A stretch of 15,594 nt of DNA from assembly GCA_031409815.1 (NCBI GenBank), contig JANNXV010000184.1:1-15594 (forward strand). The letters run 5' to 3'. The notes beneath the pieces are model-generated. The model searched no databases. It saw only the letters and a program-made list of their open reading frames with translations, and was not told the DNA's origin. Made by a program: the position numbers and the translations under genes. The DNA is from JANLUX01 sp031409815. Its GTDB lineage: Bacteria; Bacteroidota; Bacteroidia; AKYH767-A; OLB10. The first letter of the stretch is position 1. Each line of letters begins with the position of its first letter. Positions 7,423 to 15,189 of the stretch are shown piece by piece.

Positions 7423-8634
7423 TTCAACAATCACTTTTCGTGTTATTGTTTCCTTTTCACCTGAAACTTTTACCAAATAAATTCCTCTATTAAAACTTGA
7501 AGTAGGAATAATCAATTTCGTCAAATCATTAAATAACTGTTTTGAAAAAACATTTCTGGAAGTAACATCATAAACTTCAACTAAGTCAAAATCTTTAACA
7601 TCGGTCTCGATTGTTAAATTTTCTCCCTTTAAAACAGGATTAGGATAAAGATGAAAGGTGGAATTGTTAGAATTTGATTCATCAACATTTACGGTATAAT
7701 CTGCTTCCAATTTCACAACGTAATCATCACAAAAAACTGAATCCTTTTGAGAATAAACTACAATAATGCAATTACTACTTGCAGGTACTAAGAAAGTGTA
7801 CCACAACGAATCGTTAGTACTATCTCGAACACCTGCATCGGCAGCAAGATAGAGGCATGCGTTTGTGCTATCATATCCATTTATATAAGCAGCCGAAGTA
7901 ATGGTGCTTGATGAATCTGAACAGTGATGATAAAGTGTGGTGCGTAAACAAATATCATTTGGTGTTTCATTTCGATAGAAATAACAATCATGATTTACAA
8001 TACCTTGAATTGGAGTGTTCGCACATAATACTTTTGCATTTTGACAAGTGTTTCTAATTCCATCAAGATATAATCTTTGTGTTTGAGTTGAATCTGTTAC
8101 CACAATACTTCCGTGCCATGATGTTGCAAATTGCGAAATACTTAATACATATGCTTCGCAAGTATCTCCCAAATTAATTGCGCTTATTACAATACAATAT
8201 TGTGCTCCCGATGCAACTTCAAATGACATTGAATCGTTACCACCACCAGCAATGCTAAAACCTAAATCAGCTATATAATTGTTACACACATCTGCAGGGT
8301 CAAAACTTCCATGGTAGGCAGAACAAAAAACCTGAGAAGCGCAAGCAACCTGCATTTTCACATTGATGCACTCTATGCTTGGCGATTCATTAACATATGT
8401 ATATGTTTTATAATACACGCTTGTATTGCCAAAATAGCCGGGACACATCAGTTTAGGCGAACTACATGCTGATGTTAATGTGTTGAGCCGCATTCGTTGA
8501 CTAGTTAATACACTATCACTATTGCTTAGTTTGTCTTTTATAACTGCTGTACCAATTTGTTGAGCAATAGCGCTCGAACAATGGAATAAAACAAATGCAA
8601 TCAACAATGATAGGTAACGCTGGACGATGTTCAT
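7420..8634 (-). CDS. T9SS-secreted cysteine-rich protein with two tandem modules
   Basis: A 404-residue secreted protein of unknown function. ATG 8634 is preferred; the codon just upstream at 8637 is TTG. It has a signal peptide with likely cleavage after SSAIA at about residue 24. Two similar modules follow, residues 57-166 and 197-309, each with seven cysteines at matching spacings and shared motifs such as NE-P-x4-C and NDS. The C-terminus (about 327-404) is a type A T9SS sorting domain: FHLYPNPV, then a beta-rich stretch ending GIYLVKVSGEKETITRKVIVE. It should therefore cross the outer membrane by T9SS and be anchored or released at the surface. The many paired cysteines suggest disulfide bonding outside the cell. 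The modules might be beta-sandwiches related to prepeptidase C-terminal domains, but that is a guess. No catalytic motif is seen, so a binding or adhesive role is possible. Confidence 0.88.
   Translation of the reverse strand: MNIVQRYLSLLIAFVLFHCSSAIAQQIGTAVIKDKLSNSDSVLTSQRMRLNTLTSACSSPKLMCPGYFGNTSVYYKTYTYVNESPSIECINVKMQVACASQVFCSAYHGSFDPADVCNNYIADLGFSIAGGGNDSMSFEVASGAQYCIVISAINLGDTCEAYVLSISQFATSWHGSIVVTDSTQTQRLYLDGIRNTCQNAKVLCANTPIQGIVNHDCYFYRNETPNDICLRTTLYHHCSDSSSTITSAAYINGYDSTNACLYLAADAGVRDSTNDSLWYTFLVPASSNCIIVVYSQKDSVFCDDYVVKLEADYTVNVDESNSNNSTFHLYPNPVLKGENLTIETDVKDFDLVEVYDVTSRNVFSKQLFNDLTKLIIPTSSFNRGIYLVKVSGEKETITRKVIVE
7705..8466 (-). repeat. Internal tandem duplication within the T9SS cargo gene
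   Basis: Numbered from ATG 8634, cysteines 57, 64, 89, 98, 117, 147 and 159 of module 1 correspond to 197, 204, 229, 238, 260, 289 and 302 of module 2, an offset of 140-143 residues. Shared motifs are YVNESPSIEC versus YRNETPNDIC, and YIADLG versus LAADAG before NDS. Each module has one extra, non-matching cysteine (104 and 217). The DNA itself has diverged, so this is an old duplication visible only at protein level. Confidence 0.8.
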
Positions 8635-8686
8635 CAATAGGTGTTTTGGTCAAGAATATTTGGCTTAGCAATTATGCATTCACCAC

Positions 8687-8715
8687 TAAAATTAATTTGA
8701 ATCAGGAGTTGTCAA
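8687..8715 (-). promoter_or_regulatory. Possible promoter of the T9SS cargo gene
   Basis: On the minus strand, TTG (8715-8713), 18 bases, then TAATTTTA (8694-8687) gives a TAnnTTTA-type -7 box. This implies a leader of about 45 bases. A second -7-like TATTCTTG lies closer, at 8658-8651, but has no partner. Weak evidence. Confidence 0.3.
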
Positions 8716-8806
8716 CCAAAGGGGATAAGCTGATAATACCTAATGACTAAGTAACTACTATTTTACACTTTAAATACGCTGCACAATATTTCTTTTCTAC
8801 ATCGCA

Positions 8807-8839
8807 TTGTTTAAAAGTAGATGTATGCATGTAACTTTA
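8807..8839 (+). promoter_or_regulatory. Candidate promoter of the pterin dehydratase gene
   Basis: TTG (8807-8809), or TTTA (8810-8813), precedes TAACTTTA (8832-8839), with spacers of 22 or 18 bases. The -7 box lies downstream of the in-frame ATG at 8821. That ATG would thus be untranscribed, which supports the start at 8863 with a leader of about 17 bases. Confidence 0.45.
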
Positions 8840-8862
8840 CGCTTTACAAAAAACGAAACATT

Positions 8863-9096
8863 ATGTGGAAAGAAGAAAACAATAAACTTTCAAGAACATT
8901 TACTTTCAAGAATTTTAGTCAGGCTTTCGGATTTATGTCGAGGGTAGCATTAGCTGCTGAAAAAATGAACCATCACCCGAACTGGAGCAACGTTTATAAC
9001 AAAGTTGAAATACATCTGAACACACATGATGCAAGGGATACTGTTACAGATAAAGACTGGAAACTGGCGGCAGAGATTGATAAAATAATCGGATAA
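8863..9096 (+). CDS. phhB: Pterin-4a-carbinolamine dehydratase
   Basis: A 77-residue cytoplasmic enzyme of the PCD/DCoH family, which dehydrates 4a-hydroxytetrahydrobiopterin and so regenerates pterin cofactor for aromatic amino acid hydroxylation. The family motif is clear: NHHPNWSNVYNKVEIHLNTH, with H37, H38 and H55. The 17-residue spacing from the second to the third histidine is that of the mammalian enzyme, and D65 in VTDKD fits the fourth active-site residue. An upstream in-frame ATG at 8821 would add 14 residues unlike the family, and a promoter box lies between the two, so ATG 8863 is chosen. The product is short but complete for the family. No phenylalanine hydroxylase gene is in the window. 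It ends 5 bases before the convergent SPOR gene stop. Confidence 0.93.
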   Translation: MWKEENNKLSRTFTFKNFSQAFGFMSRVALAAEKMNHHPNWSNVYNKVEIHLNTHDARDTVTDKDWKLAAEIDKIIG

Positions 9097-9101
9097 AAAA
9101 A

Positions 9102-10232
9102 TTACCTCCTACACATCCAGGCCTGTGGCTGAAATTTTTCTTTAATTAACGCCATCTCGCTGGATGCGCGTTTGTTATCGGCACTTGAAAAAAGGCTCAC
9201 CATGTGCATTCCCCTTTCATTCTGACCAATAATTGCAGCCTGAAATCCATCCGCCAATGCTTCATCTCGATAATTAACAGCATTGTTATAGTCAAGAAAA
9301 CAACCGCCAATTACATACGATAATTTTTGTGAGTTATTGATAGATGAAACGTGTACATCGGTCGAAACAGGTTCTGCTAAACCTTTTTCAACATCAGCAT
9401 TAGCAACCATTTTGGTATTTACACTTGCTTCATTACTAGTGGCGGTCGGAGTTGACAATAATTCTTCGGCTGGTGTTTTTGATTCTTCCAATTGATCTGA
9501 CTGCAGAGAATCACCTCCCACTGTTAGCTGGGATGTGGTAGGTGAAACATTATCCTCTTGTTTAAAATAACTATGTTTCTCTTCCAAAACATCGGTTTTG
9601 GGTGAATGTAAAACTATGCCAGAAGAAGCAAAAGGATTAAGAGTTCCTAAATTAAGATTGAAATTATTTAGTAATGGAGGACTTAACATTAACCAGGTAA
9701 GTACCGCTGCGGCCGGAATCAACTCGATCAGTCTCCATTTCTTTAACTTGCGTGTTCGATGTAAACTAGTATTGGTAATTATTGGATGCATGGTTCTTCT
9801 TGCATCCTCTTCACGTTTTATGGCTGGTGAATGAATTGTAGTTAATCCAAAAGAATTTTTCAGATAATTAACAGAATTATCTGGAACAAACTGTAGATTT
9901 TTTTCCCCATCATAAAACAACACACCAACTTTATCAATTATTAAACGTTCACCATTATTTAAAGTAAACATGCAATCTTTTACAAAATGATCAATTAATT
10001 CAGTGGCCTCTTTGTAGCTGACATCCATCGCTTTACTTATATGATTTGCCAGCAATCCATCACTAATTCTCAAACTGGAGTTGAAAGCAATTCTTTTTGA
10101 TGGTGGCGAAAAGGTATGATGAGCAGGATTCAAAAAAGAAGCACGCTGATTAGCTACAAACCCACCAAAACCGGGGATAATGATGCAATCATGATGGTAT
10201 AAAAGATGACTGATATGTTGTTGCAACGACAT
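9102..10232 (-). CDS. HU-CCDC81-like N-domain, membrane anchor and C-terminal SPOR domain protein
   Basis: A 376-residue single-pass membrane protein. Residues 1-60 (MSLQQHISHLLYHHDCIIIPGFGGFVAN...) and about 61-135 (LLANHISKAMDVSYKEATELI...) match the two HU-CCDC81-type bacterial domains found in Bacteroidota SPOR proteins. A basic stretch (RTRKLKKWR) leads into one membrane helix at about 169-187. A Ser/Thr/Glu-rich linker (200-300) follows, then a SPOR domain at about 304-374 (SYVIGGCFLDYNNAVNYRDE... MVSLFSS). SPOR domains bind peptidoglycan stripped of stem peptides, typically at the division site. The orientation puts the HU-like part in the cytoplasm and SPOR in the periplasm. Whether the HU-like domains bind DNA, RNA or protein is not known to me. 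It lies 78 bases downstream of kdsB on the same strand and also has its own possible promoter. Confidence 0.9.
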   Translation of the reverse strand: MSLQQHISHLLYHHDCIIIPGFGGFVANQRASFLNPAHHTFSPPSKRIAFNSSLRISDGLLANHISKAMDVSYKEATELIDHFVKDCMFTLNNGERLIIDKVGVLFYDGEKNLQFVPDNSVNYLKNSFGLTTIHSPAIKREEDARRTMHPIITNTSLHRTRKLKKWRLIELIPAAAVLTWLMLSPPLLNNFNLNLGTLNPFASSGIVLHSPKTDVLEEKHSYFKQEDNVSPTTSQLTVGGDSLQSDQLEESKTPAEELLSTPTATSNEASVNTKMVANADVEKGLAEPVSTDVHVSSINNSQKLSYVIGGCFLDYNNAVNYRDEALADGFQAAIIGQNERGMHMVSLFSSADNKRASSEMALIKEKFQPQAWMCRR

Positions 10233-10240
10233 TGAGAGCG

Positions 10241-10271
10241 CGAATATACTTTAATTGAAAAATTTAGTCAA
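10241..10271 (-). promoter_or_regulatory. Possible internal promoter of the SPOR gene
   Basis: On the minus strand, TTG (10271-10269), 20 bases, then TATATTCG (10248-10241). The -7 box has the same TTCG ending as the hppA candidate and lies 8 bases before ATG 10232, which would make the mRNA nearly leaderless. Weak evidence. Confidence 0.3.
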
Positions 10272-10310
10272 CCGAATTTAGTTTAAATCTCTTCAAAGGC
10301 TTGTAATGAA

Positions 10311-11054
10311 TCACTTAGAAAAATATTTTTTCGCTTTTTCAAGGTCTTCGGGGCTATCAATGGCTATGGTTTCTAAGTTAGTCACTTTAGCTCTGATTCG
10401 ATAACTATTTTCTAACCAGCGCAATTGTTCCAATGATTCCACTTGCTCTAATTTACCTTGTGGCAGCACTGTAAGTTTTGGAAGCGTTTGCGCTTTATAG
10501 CCATATATGCCAATGTGCTTGTAATACGTTCCGTGTTGAAGCCATTCATCAATCGAAACATCCTTTTTAAACGGAATAGCTTGTCGCGAAAAATAAATTG
10601 CATCACCATTTTGTGCAAGCACCACTTTAGGAGTGTTTGGATTTTTTAATTCATCAACAGTAATTATCTTTTTTACAAGTGTAGCAATCTGCACCTCTTT
10701 ATCATCAAAACACGAAATCAATAAATCAATTTGTTCCGGTTGTATAAAAGGTTCATCGCCTTGAATATTAATTACTGCATCAAAACTTGTTGTTTGTTTA
10801 GCTAAAACTTCTGCGCAACGATCAGTGCCGCTTGCATGACTGACATTTGTCAACATCACATTTCCAGCAAAACTTTTTACATGCTCTGCAATACGATCAT
10901 CATCGGTTGCAACTATTACTTCCTGCAATTTTATTGATTGCAATGCTTGTTTATACACCCGCTCAATCATACTCATGCCTTGTATTTGCACAAGCGGTTT
11001 GCCCGGAAAACGGGTAGAAGCGTAACGGGCGGGGATGATGCCAAGGGTTTTCAT
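10311..11054 (-). CDS. kdsB: 3-deoxy-manno-octulosonate cytidylyltransferase (CMP-Kdo synthetase)
   Basis: Cytoplasmic enzyme joining CTP and Kdo to give CMP-Kdo, the activated sugar for the lipopolysaccharide inner core; this implies a Gram-negative envelope. At 247 residues it is the normal length. Family motifs are all present: IIPARYASTRFPGKPL (6-21, nucleotide binding), NIQGDEPFI (96-104) with D100, SRQAIPF (156-162), HIGIYGY (180-186), LEQVESLEQLRWLEN (202-216) and DSPEDL (233-238). D100 and D233 correspond to the metal-binding aspartates of the E. coli enzyme. It follows the S9 peptidase gene by 12 bases on the same strand and is probably co-transcribed with it; the SPOR gene follows after 78 bases. 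No obvious defect. Confidence 0.97.
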   Translation of the reverse strand: MKTLGIIPARYASTRFPGKPLVQIQGMSMIERVYKQALQSIKLQEVIVATDDDRIAEHVKSFAGNVMLTNVSHASGTDRCAEVLAKQTTSFDAVINIQGDEPFIQPEQIDLLISCFDDKEVQIATLVKKIITVDELKNPNTPKVVLAQNGDAIYFSRQAIPFKKDVSIDEWLQHGTYYKHIGIYGYKAQTLPKLTVLPQGKLEQVESLEQLRWLENSYRIRAKVTNLETIAIDSPEDLEKAKKYFSK

Positions 11055-11066
11055 TTGAAAAATAAA

Positions 11067-13223
11067 TTATAAATTTTCCACAAAGTAATTAGTAATCTTT
11101 GTCAGCAAATGCACACGGTCTTTTCCAATCACATTATGCAGATGGCCGGGATAAATAAAATAATCCAACTGAACATTTTTATCAATTGCTTTTTTCAGGT
11201 AACGAATGCTATGTTGCCACATCACCGCTTCATCCGAAGTATCGTGTATCAACATTAGTTTTCCTTTTAATTGATCCACATAGTTCAATAAATTATTCCC
11301 ATCATATCCTTCCTTATTTGTTTGTGGTGTATCCATGTAACGCTCGGTGTACATAATTTCATAATAACTCCAGTCGATAACGGGGCCGCCTGCTACCCCA
11401 ACTTTAAAAATTCCGGGAGTGCGGGTCATTAATGAGGTCGTTATAAATCCACCATAACTCCAGCCATGCACCCCCAAGCGTGTAGTATCAACAAAGGACA
11501 ATGATTTTAAATAATCTACTCCTGTTAACTGATCCTGCATTTCAACCGTTCCCAGTTGTCGAAATATTACTTGCTCGAATGCTTTACCGCGATTGCTGGT
11601 GCCATGGTTATCTAAAGTGAAAACAATAAACCCTTTCGATGCCAGATGCTGAAACCATAGATCCGCTCCACCTAGCCAGGTGTTTGTTATCAATTGTACC
11701 TCAGGGCCACCATACACATAAACGATGACAGGATATTTTTTGGTAGAATCAAAATTTATGGGTGTAATCATTCTACAATAAAGATCGTCAACAAGTTTGC
11801 TTTTTAAAGTAAACAAGTTAGTATGACCCAGCTGATAGTCCTTCAAAGGGTTTTCTGCTGTGAATAATACTTTTGGTGTTCCACCTGAAATTCGAATAGT
11901 TCTTATTTCTCGAGGCACATTAATGCTACTGAAATTATCGATACAATAAGTTCCTTCTTCATCTAATGCAACAGTATGGGTTCCCTCTCCTGAAGTAATT
12001 CGGTTAATTTTTGAATTGACAATATTAACACTGAACAAATCTCGCTGCAGTGGACTTATTGCAGTGGCCATAAAAAGCAGATTCTTACCCTTAAAATCAA
12101 AGCCTACTATATCAGTTACATCCCAATCGCCTTTAGTTAATTGTTTTACTAAGTGGCCCATCATATCATACCAATACAAATGATTGTATCCATCGCGCTT
12201 ACTTTGCCATATAAACTGTGATGGATTGTCTTTAATAAATAAAATGGGGTGCGATGGCTCTACATATTTATCATCTGTTTCTTCAAAAAGAGTTTTTACA
12301 AAATTTCCTGTAAGTGCTTCGTATTGATCAAGCCACATATGATTCTGTTCGCGATTTAATACTGCAATAAAAATGTATTGCTCATCAGGGCTCCATGCAA
12401 TATTGGTCAGGTATTGTTCTTTAGGCTCACCGGTTTTAAGATAAATTGTCTTCTTGCTTCTTACATCATAAACACCAACTGTTACTTCGTGACTTTTATC
12501 GCCTGCAAAAGGATATTTCATTGGATTATTTTTTGCCGGCTTTTCTGTAAAATCAACAATTGGATAGTTGGTTACCATGCTTTGATTCATTCTGTAAAAA
12601 GCAAGTAAATTACCTTTGGGCGACCAGTATGTTCCTTTCTTAATACCAAACTCATTTTGATGCACGCTCTTTCCAAAAACCAAATCAGCAGAGCCGTCAT
12701 TCGAAATCTGCTTGCTCTCATGATTGTGATAAAGAAACAAATCAAATTTTTTCGTGTAAGCGATGTAATCTTCATTTGGCGAAGCATCCATATTCTCTGC
12801 ATCATCGGGCAACAAAACTGAATCTTTAACAACCAACTCTTTCGAGAAAACAGAATACTCTAACAATATTTTATTCTGTGTAAACGTAAAAGTTTGAGGA
12901 TTTTTCCATTTAATGGATGCGAATTTCTGTAGTGTATCTCTGTTAATTTGCGTTAATTTAAAATTCAAATCGCGTAATGAAATAATTTCCCTTTTAATTG
13001 TGGTATTAACTGTTTGACGAATCAAAATTTCCTGATCTGGACGTATATCAATAAATGAAAAATCATTGCTGCCTTTTACCCACATTAATTGTGGAAGTCT
13101 TTTAGGACCTAAACTTGTTCTACCTCGCAAAACTGCGTCTTCAATGGAAATGGTTTTGGTTTGAGCTAGTATATACTGAGTAAACAATAAAGTAAACAGC
13201 AACAGACTAAATAATTTTTTCAT
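11067..13223 (-). CDS. S9 family peptidase with DPP IV-like beta-propeller
   Basis: An exported serine peptidase of 718 residues from ATG 13223. That start gives a clean signal peptide (MKKLFSLLLFTLLFTQYILAQ), whereas the longer frame begins at TTG 13247. Residues 25-475 are the DPP IV-type propeller, with repeated WSP blades (GTYWSPKGNLLAFYRM, NIAWSPDEQYIF). Residues 482-718 are the alpha/beta hydrolase, with S589 in GWSYGG, D664 in HDTSDEAV and H696 in YPGHLHNV. The Glu-Glu motif that holds the substrate amino terminus in DPP IV reads Gln-Asn-Glu here (VHQNEFG, about 189-191). Specificity for X-Pro peptides is therefore uncertain; a related exopeptidase activity is likely. It lies first in a probable operon, 12 bases before kdsB, with a perfect -7 box upstream. 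Confidence 0.94.
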   Translation of the reverse strand: MKKLFSLLLFTLLFTQYILAQTKTISIEDAVLRGRTSLGPKRLPQLMWVKGSNDFSFIDIRPDQEILIRQTVNTTIKREIISLRDLNFKLTQINRDTLQKFASIKWKNPQTFTFTQNKILLEYSVFSKELVVKDSVLLPDDAENMDASPNEDYIAYTKKFDLFLYHNHESKQISNDGSADLVFGKSVHQNEFGIKKGTYWSPKGNLLAFYRMNQSMVTNYPIVDFTEKPAKNNPMKYPFAGDKSHEVTVGVYDVRSKKTIYLKTGEPKEQYLTNIAWSPDEQYIFIAVLNREQNHMWLDQYEALTGNFVKTLFEETDDKYVEPSHPILFIKDNPSQFIWQSKRDGYNHLYWYDMMGHLVKQLTKGDWDVTDIVGFDFKGKNLLFMATAISPLQRDLFSVNIVNSKINRITSGEGTHTVALDEEGTYCIDNFSSINVPREIRTIRISGGTPKVLFTAENPLKDYQLGHTNLFTLKSKLVDDLYCRMITPINFDSTKKYPVIVYVYGGPEVQLITNTWLGGADLWFQHLASKGFIVFTLDNHGTSNRGKAFEQVIFRQLGTVEMQDQLTGVDYLKSLSFVDTTRLGVHGWSYGGFITTSLMTRTPGIFKVGVAGGPVIDWSYYEIMYTERYMDTPQTNKEGYDGNNLLNYVDQLKGKLMLIHDTSDEAVMWQHSIRYLKKAIDKNVQLDYFIYPGHLHNVIGKDRVHLLTKITNYFVENL

Positions 13224-13291
13224 GTTTATAAGGGAAGTGATAGGCAATAATAGTGAAAATAAAAATGCTCTGTTTTAGTTGACTTTAGCTT

Positions 13292-13299
13292 CAAACTTA
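13292..13299 (-). promoter_or_regulatory. Candidate -7 box for the S9 peptidase-kdsB run
   Basis: On the minus strand, TAAGTTTG matches TAnnTTTG exactly and would start transcription near 13285, about 60 bases before ATG 13223. No clear TTTG lies 19 bases upstream. It sits within 15 bases of the oppositely oriented riboflavin synthase box, so the two promoters may compete. Confidence 0.4.
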
Positions 13300-13312
13300 G
13301 ATTTTCAAAGTT

Positions 13313-13320
13313 TATCTTTA
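13313..13320 (+). promoter_or_regulatory. Candidate -7 box of riboflavin synthase gene
   Basis: TATCTTTA (TAnnTTTA type) ends 4 bases before ATG 13325, which would make the mRNA leaderless. There is no clear -33 element, and no room for an FMN riboswitch if this is the promoter. Confidence 0.3.
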
Positions 13321-13324
13321 CCCC

Positions 13325-13924
13325 ATGTTTTGCGGAATCATTGAAACCACAGGAATTATCACTTCATTAAAACAGGAAGCAAGTAATCTGCATTTTGAAA
13401 TTAGCGCACCTTTTGTTCAAGAGTTAAAAGTAGACCAAAGCGTTGCACACAACGGTGTGTGTTTAACAGTAACTGCCGTTAACAGCGAAACCTATTTTGT
13501 AACTGCGATTGATGAAACACTAAAAAAAACAAATCTGGGAGCATTACAAGTTGGTGATGAAATAAACCTGGAACGCTGCTTACAATATAACGGACGTGTG
13601 GATGGACATTTAGTACAAGGCCATGTTGATCAAACTGCAAAATGCGTTGATATTAAAAACGAAAACGGAAGCTGGCTTTTTACTTTTGAATACGATAGCA
13701 GCATAGGAAATCTCACAGTTGAAAAAGGTTCGATTTGTGTAAATGGTGTGAGTTTAACTGTTGTGAATTCTTTACAAGGAAAATTTTCTGTAGCAATTAT
13801 CCCCTATACTTATCAGCATACCAATTTTCAAAATCTAAAAGTTGGAGAAAAAGTAAATCTTGAATTTGATATTATTGGCAAGTATGTGAAAGAATACCTG
13901 AGATCAAAAGATTTCGGGATTTAG
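13325..13924 (+). CDS. ribE: Riboflavin synthase, alpha chain
   Basis: Converts two 6,7-dimethyl-8-ribityllumazine molecules into riboflavin and a pyrimidinedione, the last step of riboflavin synthesis. The 199-residue length is normal, with two lumazine-binding barrels (about 1-97 and 98-190). Signatures are the start MFCGIIE, GVCLTV (44-49) with its matching GVSLTV (141-146), ETLKKTNLG (64-72), NLERCLQYNGRVDGHLVQGH (81-100), and KGSICVNG (134-141). The internal two-fold repeat is the family hallmark. The gene stands alone here; no ribD, ribA/B or ribH is in view. Its TAG stop (13922-13924) overlaps the stop of the convergent MFS gene by two bases. Some nomenclatures call this gene ribC. Confidence 0.97.
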   Translation: MFCGIIETTGIITSLKQEASNLHFEISAPFVQELKVDQSVAHNGVCLTVTAVNSETYFVTAIDETLKKTNLGALQVGDEINLERCLQYNGRVDGHLVQGHVDQTAKCVDIKNENGSWLFTFEYDSSIGNLTVEKGSICVNGVSLTVVNSLQGKFSVAIIPYTYQHTNFQNLKVGEKVNLEFDIIGKYVKEYLRSKDFGI

Positions 13925-15171
13925 GATTTTAGGATTTTCAATTTCTGATTCATTAGAATCAATCCAGTCACAACTGCACCTAAAGCTGAAATTAAAAAAG
14001 CAGTTGAGCTGTTATAGTGTGTCCAAACAATACCTGTCCACACACTTGCAATCAATGCACAAATGCTGCTCATGCCTGTGAAAAACCCCAAAGCAGTTCC
14101 GCGTTCTCTGTCTTCAATAGTGGATGAAATAATGGCTTTTACAACTCCATCGCTGCAAGCAGCATATAATGAATAGATAAAAAATAGAATCAGTAAAATG
14201 TACAATTGCGGTGTGATAGATTGTGAAAGTAAATAATACATTCCAGTGTAAGTAACACAAAATAAAACTAATCCAATCATCAGCACTTTGTATTTACCAA
14301 TTCGATCTGCGAGAGAACCAACCGGGAATGATAACAGCGCATAACACAGATTATAAAAAATATAAACCTCTATCATTTCGATATCACTGAATCCTAATTT
14401 TTTTACCGCCAACAATAAGAATACATCTGAACTGTTCATCAACGTGAAAATAAAAAGCGCAGCTACCAATTTGCGATAAGATAGTGGTGCAACTTTCCAG
14501 TATTTGAGAAAACTAAACAAGCCAATTTTCTTAGATTTTCCGTTGTTGGTGTCCTCACCAACAACACTTTTTTTCAAACCGTCAACATTTCTTTTCTCCT
14601 TCAATACAAGCGTTAACAATGCGGAAGCAGCAGTTGGTATAACAGCAAAAACAAAAAGCCCTTTATAATCTTCAGGATAAAATTGTAAATACACTAATGC
14701 AATAGCAGGGCCAATGGCTGCACCCAACGTATCGAAAGCACGATGAAAGCCAAAAACTTTTGCCAAGTGTTTCTTATCAGAATCAGCAGCAAGCAGTGCA
14801 TCACGTGAAGCAGTTCTTATTCCTTTGCCAATGCGGTCAGCAACACGCGAAGCAAAAACCGGAGCAATGGAATTTGCAAAGGCAAGTATTAACCTTGCAA
14901 AGGCCGATAGGCCATATCCCAACTGAACAAAAGGTAAACGTTTTCCTCTGGAATCAGAAAGTTGCCCGAAATATCCTTTTGAAATTCCGGCAGTGGCTTC
15001 AGCTACTCCTTCGAGCAAACCAATCCACACAAACGAATAACCGATGGAAGCCAGGTAAACAGGCATAATAGGAAAAAGCAATTCGCTCGAAACATCATTG
15101 AGCAAACTCACCAACGATAGCACAACAACGGTGCGAGTTAAATATGCGTAGCGGTTTGACAAGGAATGCAA
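13921..15171 (-). CDS. Major facilitator superfamily (MFS) transporter
   Basis: A 12-helix secondary transporter of about 416 residues; substrate unknown, probably an exporter. The start region LSLVSLLNDVSSELLFPIMP is typical of one MFS subgroup. The loop between helices 2 and 3 carries motif A (GYFGQLSDSRGKR, about 66-78), repeated in the second half as GSLADRIGKYK (285-295). Also present are SRVADRIGKGIRTASRDAL (108-126) and GFHRAFDTLGAAIGP (141-155). A polar loop (191-218) divides the halves. There is no ATG near the expected N-terminus. TTG 15171 is taken as start; TTG 15162 is an alternative. An in-frame TAA lies six codons upstream and is the stop of the nucleotidyltransferase-like gene, so the two probably form one transcript. 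The 3' end overlaps ribE tail to tail. Confidence 0.92.
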   Translation of the reverse strand: MHSLSNRYAYLTRTVVVLSLVSLLNDVSSELLFPIMPVYLASIGYSFVWIGLLEGVAEATAGISKGYFGQLSDSRGKRLPFVQLGYGLSAFARLILAFANSIAPVFASRVADRIGKGIRTASRDALLAADSDKKHLAKVFGFHRAFDTLGAAIGPAIALVYLQFYPEDYKGLFVFAVIPTAASALLTLVLKEKRNVDGLKKSVVGEDTNNGKSKKIGLFSFLKYWKVAPLSYRKLVAALFIFTLMNSSDVFLLLAVKKLGFSDIEMIEVYIFYNLCYALLSFPVGSLADRIGKYKVLMIGLVLFCVTYTGMYYLLSQSITPQLYILLILFFIYSLYAACSDGVVKAIISSTIEDRERGTALGFFTGMSSICALIASVWTGIVWTHYNSSTAFLISALGAVVTGLILMNQKLKILKS

Positions 15172-15189
15172 ATTACATTGAATATGTTT

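Noticed and set aside
8575..8579. Cys19 in the signal peptide of the T9SS cargo as a lipobox
   Set aside because: The preceding residues are Leu-Phe-His; His at -1 does not fit a lipoprotein cleavage site, and the SSAIA site fits signal peptidase I.
8821..8862. N-terminal extension of the pterin dehydratase from ATG 8821
   Set aside because: The extra 14 residues do not fit the family, and a -7-like box lies inside them.
13224..13247. Eight extra residues on the S9 peptidase from TTG 13247
   Set aside because: ATG 13223 gives a standard signal peptide beginning MKK; the extension would only lengthen it before the basic residues.
13224..13324. FMN riboswitch upstream of riboflavin synthase
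   Set aside because: The divergent spacer is only about 100 bases and shows no conserved RFN-element segments.
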